From contig JAHFRU010000013.1 of the NCBI GenBank assembly GCA_023266115.1, forward strand, positions 1 to 64,000: 64,000 nt of DNA, written 5' to 3'. Shown here in pieces: positions 29,743 to 37,389 of this stretch. Source of the DNA: Gammaproteobacteria bacterium (GTDB lineage Bacteria; Pseudomonadota; Gammaproteobacteria; VBWC01). Within the stretch, counting starts at the first letter, position 1, and each line of letters begins with the position of its first letter. The notes below the pieces were generated by a model that was not told where the DNA came from, did not search any database, and saw nothing but the letters and a program-made list of their open reading frames with translations. The translations under genes and the position numbers were made by a program.

Positions 29743-32478
29743 TCAATGTTCCGCAGTCGCGCGGCGCGCGCGATACACACCAAATATTCCGACGAGTAGC
29801 GTCAGCAACCAACCGAATGCACCGCCGCCGCCGCCACCGCTCGGCGCGGGCGCGGCATCGTCATCGATGATCGTTACGGCGGCACTACCGGACGAACCGA
29901 TTAGATAAGCTGACTGGCTGGCGAGCGTCAGCGTCACGGTTTCATCGCCCTCGACCAGACTGTCGTTAACCGGCTTGATTGCTATCACAACGTTGCTGCT
30001 GCCGGCGGGGATAATCACGCTGCTGCCACTGATCGCCGTGTAGTCGCTGACAGGCGTCGCCGTGCCTCCCACCGAGAAAAACACCGCCAGCGGGTTCGTC
30101 TTCAGACCCGTCCGGCTGACGGTAAAAAAGCCCTGGGTCCCATCGGATTCCCGGGCGTTCACACTACTCGCCGTCACCGTGACGGTCGGCACCAGCGGCA
30201 CCTCGTCATCGAAGATCGTGACGGTGGCAGTGCCCGGAGTACCTACTGCGTATCCGGTGCCCGGCGACAGCGTGACCGTAACCGTTTCATCACCCTCGAG
30301 GAGATTGTCATCCACCGGCGTTATCGTCATGGTCACCGTCTGGTTACCGATTATCACTGTCGCCGGCGAAGCCAGCAGCGGCGCGTAATCGCTGCCGGCG
30401 TGATTGGCCGTACCGGTGACGCCAAAGCTTATATCGGTGTTGGCCGTTGCAACTCCGTTTAAACTGATGGTAAATGTACCCGGGTCCCGACCAAGTTCGG
30501 CGGCGTTCTCGTCGGTCGCGGTGATCGTCGCGATATACTTGTCATCGTCGCTATTCGTCACGGTAATATCCGCGACGTCGACACCGATGTAATTTGCGTC
30601 GCTACCGGCGTCTATCGCGGCGACGATCGTAACAACCTTGTTTCCGTCGGCGACGCTATCGTCCACCGCTGTCAGCGCGATGTCCTGCGGAGTATTCCAG
30701 TTCGCATTGGTAAACGTCAACTGCGCTGATGTGCCGCCATTGACTTTCACCTCGGCGGGGTCACTTGAGGTGAAGCTGATCATAACGGGATTCGTTGGCT
30801 GCGTATGCAGCACCACCCCGACATTGACCGCCGTAACCGTGTCGGCTTCGGACAATACGATTCCGGAAGCGGGAATCACCGTAACCGCATGCCGACTGCC
30901 AGTGCCGTAGCGGACAATCACATCGGATACGAGGGGGCTGTTACCGCCGGCGGGCACAAGCGTAACTTTATAGGCTAATACCCGATCGTTCGCAGGTGTC
31001 TGTGCCTGGTTAAGCGAAGCCGGAATACTGGTGCAGGCGACCCAGATCGATCGCTTGAAACAACCACCAGGCAGATCGTTGGCCGAATTCCAGTATGAAG
31101 CAAACGTGCTATCAGGTCCTACGAAATAGGTAGCAGCAGTATTGACATCGAAATAATTGGCATTAGTGGGATTAGGCGGATCGGCAAGCGCATTTGCATC
31201 TTTATCGCTTATGTTACCTCCCTGATCGGCAGCGGCAAGCTTAAGCTGCACTTTCGATCCCGGCGGCAGTGTCGCGTCCTCGGTCCAGTAGATGGCGTCG
31301 ATATGATTGGCCACGGCATTTGTATCGAGCCTCGATGAACTTAGTAACCGCGGCGTCGTATCCGGATCATCCCGGTAATTCAGCATTATGCTGTTAAGCG
31401 TCGGCGCCCCGCCCAACGGGGCGACAATTTCCGTCTTGTATTGAAAGTATCTTTTCACCCCGAGGCTCGCGAGACTGGCCGGGCTCGCCGCTAATATTTG
31501 AGTCCACGCCGTCCAGCTAGCCGGCGATGCCGTCGGGCTGGGCTGGCTGCCGGCGCGGACGAATATATATACATTACTGCTCGACGGCGTTGTGCGGTCG
31601 AAATCCAGTGTGGTTAATTCCCGCCCCTTGGTTAAATCCAGAATCTTGGAAAGATAGGTACCGCTCGAAAATCCGGCCTTGAGCCCGACGCTGTCCCCGG
31701 TGACTTCAACACCGGTACCGCTGGGAAAATTGACGTAGCCGACGGTGACATCATCCAGCGTCGGCGATACGGCCGCATTGTTGGTCGCAAACCGCGCCTC
31801 GTACTGCACGTACCGTCGCTCAAGGAACGAGCCTATCGTAAATCCGTTGGCAAGCTCCTGCCACGCCGTCCATGTGCCGTCGGGGGGCGTGGTGTTGCCG
31901 GCCCGCAGGTAAATTGTGGCGGTGAACTGTCCGGGATCGCCGTCCGCACTGATCGTCGTGCCCGACGGCACCGTTGCGGAGAACAGCACGTTTTTCAGGC
32001 CGTAATGAGCACCCGGCAGGTAGGTATCTATCAGCGTCGACGTATACGTACCGCTGACTTGCCCGGACACCAGCTGGATACTACCACCGGAAACATCGAC
32101 GTTCGTCAATACTGGCGGCACCCCGGCAAAGGTTGCCGTGAAGTCGGCATCACTGGTACGAGTGACGAAATCCTGCGCGAACGCGAAATCGCTATCCAAC
32201 GTATGCAGGATGGAAATGATCGGTCCGACCGCGAGCAGATCGGCCCCACCGTTAACTGCCGAGAGCAGATTGTCCTTCAATTTCCATTTGTTCCAGCCGG
32301 TGTTGTTCGCCGGCGCCAGCGCTGGCGAGTCGGTATTTCCGCCACCCCAGTTGGTTTGATTGAAACTGGATGCTCCGTCCGCAAACAACAACGACGGCAT
32401 CGCAGTAAAAACTACCAGCCCAAGGAGGATAGAACGCGGATCGATACGAAAACGCAGCCACTCGCGCCGTGGCGTCAC
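29743..32478 (-). CDS. Calx-beta repeat surface protein with GlyGly-CTERM-like tail
   Basis: About 911 residues. The signal peptide is FRIDPRSILLGLVVFTAMPS plus LLFADG. The N-terminal half contains beta-rich repeats with YLRAGNTTPPDGTWTAWQEL and QPSPTASPASWTAWTQIL. The C-terminal half holds three Calx-beta domains, with DDNLLEGDETVTVTLSPG and NDSLVEGDETVTLTLASQ as calcium motifs. The tail GGGGGGAFGWLLTLLVG followed by IFGVYRARR resembles GlyGly-CTERM, the sorting signal cut by rhombosortase. It is probably an exported surface protein. The start is uncertain: GTG at 32478 fits the signal peptide, with GTG at 32523 and TTG at 32664 as alternatives. Confidence 0.8.
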   Translation of the reverse strand: MTPRREWLRFRIDPRSILLGLVVFTAMPSLLFADGASSFNQTNWGGGNTDSPALAPANNTGWNKWKLKDNLLSAVNGGADLLAVGPIISILHTLDSDFAFAQDFVTRTSDADFTATFAGVPPVLTNVDVSGGSIQLVSGQVSGTYTSTLIDTYLPGAHYGLKNVLFSATVPSGTTISADGDPGQFTATIYLRAGNTTPPDGTWTAWQELANGFTIGSFLERRYVQYEARFATNNAAVSPTLDDVTVGYVNFPSGTGVEVTGDSVGLKAGFSSGTYLSKILDLTKGRELTTLDFDRTTPSSSNVYIFVRAGSQPSPTASPASWTAWTQILAASPASLASLGVKRYFQYKTEIVAPLGGAPTLNSIMLNYRDDPDTTPRLLSSSRLDTNAVANHIDAIYWTEDATLPPGSKVQLKLAAADQGGNISDKDANALADPPNPTNANYFDVNTAATYFVGPDSTFASYWNSANDLPGGCFKRSIWVACTSIPASLNQAQTPANDRVLAYKVTLVPAGGNSPLVSDVIVRYGTGSRHAVTVIPASGIVLSEADTVTAVNVGVVLHTQPTNPVMISFTSSDPAEVKVNGGTSAQLTFTNANWNTPQDIALTAVDDSVADGNKVVTIVAAIDAGSDANYIGVDVADITVTNSDDDKYIATITATDENAAELGRDPGTFTISLNGVATANTDISFGVTGTANHAGSDYAPLLASPATVIIGNQTVTMTITPVDDNLLEGDETVTVTLSPGTGYAVGTPGTATVTIFDDEVPLVPTVTVTASSVNARESDGTQGFFTVSRTGLKTNPLAVFFSVGGTATPVSDYTAISGSSVIIPAGSSNVVIAIKPVNDSLVEGDETVTLTLASQSAYLIGSSGSAAVTIIDDDAAPAPSGGGGGGAFGWLLTLLVGIFGVYRARRATAEH

Positions 32479-32957
32479 GGCGGCGGGAAGGTGCTGAAAT
32501 TTACCGATTACGTCATCGTTCACAGTCAGTAATCCGGGTTTTTCTGGCCGACGTGCCAAAAAATCCCTGTCATTGTCTGGCAAACATGAACCGTTTCGAG
32601 ATTCGACCGAAAGATCCGGTTTTCGGCAGGCAGTAATAGTCGGTCGGCTACTGCAGGTTGGCAAAGTTTACAGTTTACCTTTGTATTATCGGCAATTTTT
32701 TCAATTACCTTAGGGGACTGTAGATCGTTTTAGCCTCTAAAACAGAGAGTTATATCGGGACTCCTTTCGCTGACCGACAGTACAATCTGCTCTCTGCCAA
32801 CCTTTATCTGGACACAGCAACAACGGTGCCACCCGATTTTTAGCGGTTAATTATAAACGGTTTTACCGCGCTTAACCATGACGGATACACGAAACCTCCG
32901 CCGCGTAATGACCCGATACGTACTCAATTCCGACACTGAGCGTGCTGCTCCAGCCAG
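32479..32957. other. Long leader of the Calx-beta gene, no gene seen
   Basis: On the minus strand this is the leader of the Calx-beta gene if its start is at 32478. A short hairpin CCGAAA...TTTCGG lies near 32600. A TATAAT at 32850-32855 could be a -10 for it, though the -35 is poor. The hairpin at 32845-32877 is listed separately. Nothing coding is supported, apart from the alternative upstream starts of the Calx-beta gene. Confidence 0.45.
32845..32877 (-). terminator. Nested dyad after the di-haem peroxidase gene
   Basis: The outer arms GGTTAA/TTAACC enclose an inner CGGT-AAA-ACCG stem on the minus strand, 80 bases beyond the peroxidase stop. The loop and arms fit a hairpin, but only a short A/T-rich tail (CGCTAAAAATC) follows. 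It may be a terminator or a regulator site; it also overlaps the candidate -10 at 32850. Confidence 0.4.
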
Positions 32958-33998
32958 CTACTCGACCACCGCATCAGGCGGCAATTCGGGCGGCGCGATC
33001 CGCGGAAACCGGCCGCCGAGACTTTGCAGGAAGGCGACTATGTCTTTCACGTCGGCGGCGGCGACTTCCTTGTTCAGCTGAGTTTTGGCCATGACGCGCA
33101 CGGCTTCATCCAGCGTCGCCACCGAGCCGTTATGGAAATACGGCGCGGTAACCACAATATTCCGCAACGTCGGTACCCGCCACATGTACCGGTGACCCTC
33201 GACGCCCGTTACGCGAACACGTCCCGGATCGTCCAGCAAATGGTACTGCTGCTCATATCGACTGCCACGATAGTTCGGAAACAGCTCCCAGAACCCTTCG
33301 CCCATTGCAAGCTGCAGACCGGGCTGCGGACCGGCCAGATTAACCCAGAAATGGCAGGCCGCGCAGCCGGTTTCGATGAAAGTGGCAAAGCCGCGTTGCT
33401 GCTGATCTGTCAACGCGCGCTTGTTGCCACGCAGATAGCGGTCGAAGGCGCTGTCGGGCGTGATGAGCGTACGCTCGAAGTCGGCGATTGCTCGCGCGAT
33501 GTTTTGCGATGTAACAGCATTGACGCCGCCGAACACCCGATCGAACTGCTGCCGGTAGCCGTCGATTGCGGCGATGCGTTGCTCCAGCATCGCGGCGTCC
33601 TTCAGCCCCATGATGTCCGCATCCAGCACATGCGTCTGCACCTGATCCTCGAGGCTGGGCGAACGGCCGTCCTGATACAGCGCGCCGTAAAAGGCGGCGT
33701 TCCACAGCGTCGGTGTCGAGCGCTGGCCGTGGCGTCCATGCGCTCCAACCGACACCTGCCTGCCGTCGTCGCCGCCCGACATCAGATCGTGGCAGGAATT
33801 ACACGACACCGAGCGGTCATCCGACAATCGGCGATCGAAGAACAACTGTTTACCCAGCGCTATCTTGGCCTTGGTCGGCAGGTTATCCGCAGGATACGGC
33901 GGCTGCTTCGGCAGCGGCTGGAACGCGTCGAATGCCGCTACCGGTGGAATACATAACAATGCGAACACAACACTGGCGATGCGGCCTGATACCGTCAT
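32958..33998 (-). CDS. Di-haem cytochrome c peroxidase (MauG/CcpA family)
   Basis: A 346-residue exported protein. The signal peptide GRIASVVFALLCIPPVAA is followed by two CxxCH haem sites: CNSCH (around residue 62, low-potential haem region) and CAACH (around 215, high-potential). LGKQLFFDRRLSDDRSVSCN and ALYQDGRSPSLEDQ, then NVGCTNCH-like HFWVN and PTLRNIVVTAPYFHNGS, are family signatures. It would reduce H2O2 in the periplasm using cytochrome electrons, or act in a MauG-like maturation. It starts 29 bases after nagZ, so it may share that operon. Confidence 0.9.
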   Translation of the reverse strand: MTVSGRIASVVFALLCIPPVAAFDAFQPLPKQPPYPADNLPTKAKIALGKQLFFDRRLSDDRSVSCNSCHDLMSGGDDGRQVSVGAHGRHGQRSTPTLWNAAFYGALYQDGRSPSLEDQVQTHVLDADIMGLKDAAMLEQRIAAIDGYRQQFDRVFGGVNAVTSQNIARAIADFERTLITPDSAFDRYLRGNKRALTDQQQRGFATFIETGCAACHFWVNLAGPQPGLQLAMGEGFWELFPNYRGSRYEQQYHLLDDPGRVRVTGVEGHRYMWRVPTLRNIVVTAPYFHNGSVATLDEAVRVMAKTQLNKEVAAADVKDIVAFLQSLGGRFPRIAPPELPPDAVVE

Positions 33999-34027
33999 GA
34001 GTCTCTATCACTCTCCATCGGTTTGTT

Positions 34028-35071
34028 TCAAATTAATGCGAGGGTTTCCGGCGGCGCGTAAGCCAACACCGCGCGTGATGCCTGCAGCCATCGCGGATCT
34101 TTGCCTAGCTGGCCGCGGCCGATCGAGTGGCGTCCGTGCATCCTTGCCAGGCGAATCGCCGCGACCGGATCGCTGGTGTGGCGCAGCTCGTCCAGCATGC
34201 CCGGAAGCAGCTCGAGCTGGTGGCACACCAACACCATGTCACAGCCGGCATCCAGTGCCGCCTGTGCACGATCGACGACGTTACCGATGACACTGGCGCC
34301 CGTCATTGTCAGGTCATCAGAAAAAATCGCCCCCTGAAAACCGATGCGGTCGCGTAACACGGTTCGCAGCCAGAAAGGCGAAAATCCCGCAGGATGGGGA
34401 TCTATACTTGAATAGACCACGTGGGCAATCATGAGCGCCGGCAATCCATAGTGAATCATCCGCTCGAAGGGCAGCAGATCCTCGAATTCGAGGTCCGCGT
34501 AACTGCGTTCGTCCGTGGCGACCGCGGTATGAGTGTCCGCCGCGACGAAACCGTGCCCGGGAAAGTGCTTGCCGGTCGCCGACATGCCCGCCGCCGTCAT
34601 ACCGTTCATGTACGCATGGGCAAGCTCCGCGACAATCTGCGGATCGCGGTGGAATGCGCGGTCGCCGATGACCCCGCTGCGGCCGGTATCCAGATCGAGC
34701 ACCGGCGCGAAACTGATGTCGATGCCAACAGAACGGAGTTCCCTCGCCATCAACCAGCCCGTGGTTTCGGCCAGTGTCTTCGCGCGCCGGGGGTCTTGAT
34801 CGTGGATGTGACCCAGCTCGCGCACGGCCGGCAACAAGGTGAAACCCTTGCGCAGCCGCTGCACCCGGCCGCCTTCCTGGTCAACCGCCACCAGCAAAGG
34901 CGGCTCGCGCAGCGCATGAACGTTGCGCACCAGCGCGGTGATCTGCTCCGGTGATTCGATATTGTGGCCAAACAGGATGACACCGCCGATCAGCGGATGG
35001 CGCAGATATTCTTGTTCAACCGGGGTCAATTCGCAGCCCGACAGGCCGACCATCAGCGGTCCCAGCGACAT
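34028..35071 (-). CDS. nagZ: Beta-N-acetylglucosaminidase NagZ
   Basis: A 347-residue GH3 enzyme (usual about 340). PLLVAVDQEGGRVQRLRKGF, SATGKHFPGHGFVAADTH (the His acid-base region) and FSDDLTMTGAS with the Asp nucleophile are all present. NagZ is cytoplasmic, with no signal peptide here. It cuts GlcNAc from anhydro-muropeptides in peptidoglycan recycling, which in many gammaproteobacteria also affects AmpC regulation. Upstream on the same strand lie two permease genes, a YkuD protein and a peptide-binding lipoprotein. The gap to the permease is 33 bases. Confidence 0.95.
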   Translation of the reverse strand: MSLGPLMVGLSGCELTPVEQEYLRHPLIGGVILFGHNIESPEQITALVRNVHALREPPLLVAVDQEGGRVQRLRKGFTLLPAVRELGHIHDQDPRRAKTLAETTGWLMARELRSVGIDISFAPVLDLDTGRSGVIGDRAFHRDPQIVAELAHAYMNGMTAAGMSATGKHFPGHGFVAADTHTAVATDERSYADLEFEDLLPFERMIHYGLPALMIAHVVYSSIDPHPAGFSPFWLRTVLRDRIGFQGAIFSDDLTMTGASVIGNVVDRAQAALDAGCDMVLVCHQLELLPGMLDELRHTSDPVAAIRLARMHGRHSIGRGQLGKDPRWLQASRAVLAYAPPETLALI

Positions 35072-35104
35072 CGTGTTTCGTTATCCTCCCGACAACACAG
35101 CTAT

Positions 35105-35917
35105 TCAAACTTGCCTGTCACGCGCGGCAGCCCGTACGTCCAGCCTGTCACGCAGTCGATCACCGAGCAGATTGACCGACAGCACAACCAGCATCAGCGC
35201 CACCCCGGGTACCAGCACGATATGAGGCGCTACCAGCATGTAGCGGGTGCCGTCGCGTATCATACTGCCCCATGAGGCATCCGGCGGCTGGATACCCAGA
35301 CCAAGAAACGACAGTCCGGCCTCGCCGATAATAACACCGGCGACCGCGAAGCTCGCCTCGACTATCAGCGGCGCCAGGATCAGCGGTAGCAGATGTCTGA
35401 CGATGATCCGCGCCTGGCCGGTACCCAGCGCCACGGCGGCCTGGACATGTTCGCGATGCTTGATCGACAGCACCTGCGCGCGCGCCAGCCGGGCAAAGCC
35501 CACCCAGCCGACCGTACTCAATGCGATGACGACGTTATCGATACCGGGCCCCATCAGGCCAGCCATCGCGATCGCCAGCAAAATTCCGGGAAACGCGAGA
35601 AAGATATCGATGACTCTGACCGTTACGTGGTCCCACCAGCCGCCCAGATAGCCGCTTGCCGCACCGATCGCGGTACCGGCCATGAACGAAACGGCGACCA
35701 CCCAGAGCGCCACAAAAAACGATGTTTGTGCACCGGCAACCACGCGGTCCCCCAACGCCCTGCCCAGATCGTCATAGCCAAACCAGGCCCCCTCGCCCGG
35801 CGGCACGATGATCTTGTCGAGCTGAATATAATCCGGCTGCAAGGCGAAGAACGGTCCGGCGATCGCCATGACAAACCAGATCAGCAGTACCGCCCCCGGC
35901 AGCCAGAGACGCATCAC
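35105..35917 (-). CDS. Peptide-type ABC transporter permease (DppC/OppC-like)
   Basis: A 270-residue permease with about six membrane segments. The N-terminal domain is short (VLLIWFVMAIAGPFF). The EAA loop for contacting the ATPase is visible in QAAVALGTGQARIIVRHLLP near residue 175, in the BPD_transp_1 domain. DppC-type subunits pair with a DppB-type subunit to carry di- or oligopeptides. It overlaps the upstream permease gene by four bases and is followed by nagZ. No ATPase gene is in the window. Confidence 0.93.
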   Translation of the reverse strand: MMRLWLPGAVLLIWFVMAIAGPFFALQPDYIQLDKIIVPPGEGAWFGYDDLGRALGDRVVAGAQTSFFVALWVVAVSFMAGTAIGAASGYLGGWWDHVTVRVIDIFLAFPGILLAIAMAGLMGPGIDNVVIALSTVGWVGFARLARAQVLSIKHREHVQAAVALGTGQARIIVRHLLPLILAPLIVEASFAVAGVIIGEAGLSFLGLGIQPPDASWGSMIRDGTRYMLVAPHIVLVPGVALMLVVLSVNLLGDRLRDRLDVRAAARDRQV

Positions 35918-36843
35918 CCTCCCTCCTGCAAACGTATGCGCGGATCCACCCAGGCGTACACCAGGTCGGTCATGGTATTGACGAGGACATAGGTGAAACT
36001 GATCAGCAACACGGCGGCCTGTACCAATGGATAATCGCGCCGCTGTATCGCATCGATCGTCACCTGCCCGACCCCGGGCCAGCTGAACACGATTTCCGTC
36101 ACCACGGCCCCGGCCAGCAGCACGCCGAGCTGCAATCCCAGCAGCGTGATAATAGGCAACAACGCGTTACGCAATGCGTGTACGCCAATCACCCGTCGTT
36201 CGTCCAGCCCCTTCGCCCGTGCGGTACGAATAAAGTCCTCACCGAGCACCTCCAGCAGCGTCGCGCGTATCATGCGGGCCAGTATCGCCGCCATTGCCGT
36301 ACCGAGCGTCAGTGCGGGCAGCACCAATGACGCCAGCCCTTCGCGCCCGCTCACCGGCAACCAGCCGAGCCACAGCGAGAACAGCAGGATTAACATCGGG
36401 CCGAGCCAGAAATTCGGTATCGAAACTCCCAGCAGCGATACCCCCATCGACGTGTAATCCCACAGCGTGTCCTTGCGTATCGCCGCGAGTATCCCAAGCG
36501 GAAACGCGACGGCGACGGCGACGGCGAGCGCCGCCACCGCCAGCTCGGCAGTCGCCGGAACGCGTTCCAGCAGTATGTCGACCACCGGTTGACGGGAATG
36601 CAGCGAAACCCCCAGATCAAGGCGTAGCAGCCCGTCGAAAAAATTCACCAGCTGCGTTAGCAGCGGCAGATCAAGCCCCAGGGCATGCCGCAAAGCCTCG
36701 CGATCGGCCAGCTGCGCCGATTCCCCGAGCATGACCTCAATCGGGTCGCCCGGCACCAGATGGATTAAAAAGAAGACGAGACAGGACACACCCAGCATCA
36801 CCAGCAGCGCACTGATCAATCGGGATACCGAGATATTTAACAT
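35914..36843 (-). CDS. Peptide-type ABC transporter permease (DppB/OppB-like)
   Basis: A 309-residue permease. The N-terminal helix (ISRLISALLVMLGVSCLVFF) and the periplasmic loop LVPGDPIEVMLG, then HALGLDLPLL, are characteristic of the DppB family. The EAA loop is in DFIRTARAKGLDERRVIGVH, and the last segments end VDPRIRLQEGG. It forms the channel with the DppC-like subunit (four-base overlap). The neighbouring YkuD and NagZ genes suggest that the cargo is murein-derived peptide, which is an inference. Confidence 0.94.
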   Translation of the reverse strand: MLNISVSRLISALLVMLGVSCLVFFLIHLVPGDPIEVMLGESAQLADREALRHALGLDLPLLTQLVNFFDGLLRLDLGVSLHSRQPVVDILLERVPATAELAVAALAVAVAVAFPLGILAAIRKDTLWDYTSMGVSLLGVSIPNFWLGPMLILLFSLWLGWLPVSGREGLASLVLPALTLGTAMAAILARMIRATLLEVLGEDFIRTARAKGLDERRVIGVHALRNALLPIITLLGLQLGVLLAGAVVTEIVFSWPGVGQVTIDAIQRRDYPLVQAAVLLISFTYVLVNTMTDLVYAWVDPRIRLQEGG

Positions 36844-36894
36844 AATAATAGTTATTCTTCGGTTATCGGGGGCCTGCCGACCGGGATGAGTTCG

Positions 36895-37389
36895 TCATGG
36901 CCTGATCAGCACACGGGTTCCGGCCATGACCCTGTCGAACAGCGCGATGACGTCCGCGTTGTGCATCCGCACACAGCCATGCGACGCGGGCACGCCCATA
37001 GTTGTGGCATCCGGGCTGCCGTGAATATAAATATAACGCCGCATCGTATCGACATCGCCAAGGCGGTTTCTGCCAGGCTCCAGCCCGCTCAACCACAGTA
37101 TCCGGGTCAGTATCCAGTCGCGTCCGGGAAAGCGCGCACCGAGTTCCGCGGTGTAAATCTCGCCAGTCGGGCGTCGCGCGGCAAACACCGTGTCAACCGG
37201 GCTTCCGGCACCAATGCGCGCGCGGATAACGTGCCAGCCGCGCGGCGTGCACTCGCTGCCGTTACGTTCTCCGGCACCGTTGCGTGCAGTCGACACCGCC
37301 GCGATAAACACCACCTTTGCGTTATCGAGCAATCGCAGGCGTTGGCTCGCCAGTTCGATGTCGATATACGGGTCGCTCCGAAGGGTCAT
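36895..37389 (-). CDS. YkuD-domain L,D-transpeptidase without signal peptide
   Basis: A 164-residue protein consisting of a YkuD domain alone. The family start is YIDIELASQRLRLLDNAK, then GSECTPRGWHVI. The active site is HGSPD (123-127) and PASHGCVRM (134-142) with Cys139 and His123/His137. No hydrophobic signal or lipobox precedes it: the sequence opens MTLRSDPYID. Most exported L,D-transpeptidases carry a signal peptide, so this one may act in the cytoplasm. It overlaps the binding-protein gene by four bases (ATGA) and lies 51 bases upstream of the permeases. A role as a cytoplasmic L,D-carboxypeptidase or transpeptidase on imported muropeptides is an inference. Confidence 0.85.
   Translation of the reverse strand: MTLRSDPYIDIELASQRLRLLDNAKVVFIAAVSTARNGAGERNGSECTPRGWHVIRARIGAGSPVDTVFAARRPTGEIYTAELGARFPGRDWILTRILWLSGLEPGRNRLGDVDTMRRYIYIHGSPDATTMGVPASHGCVRMHNADVIALFDRVMAGTRVLIRP

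Noticed and set aside
32479-32957. A c-di-GMP (GEMM) riboswitch in the Calx-beta leader
   Set aside because: The leader has a TTTGCCAACC stretch that looks vaguely similar, but the conserved GEMM junction and receptor segments could not be found.
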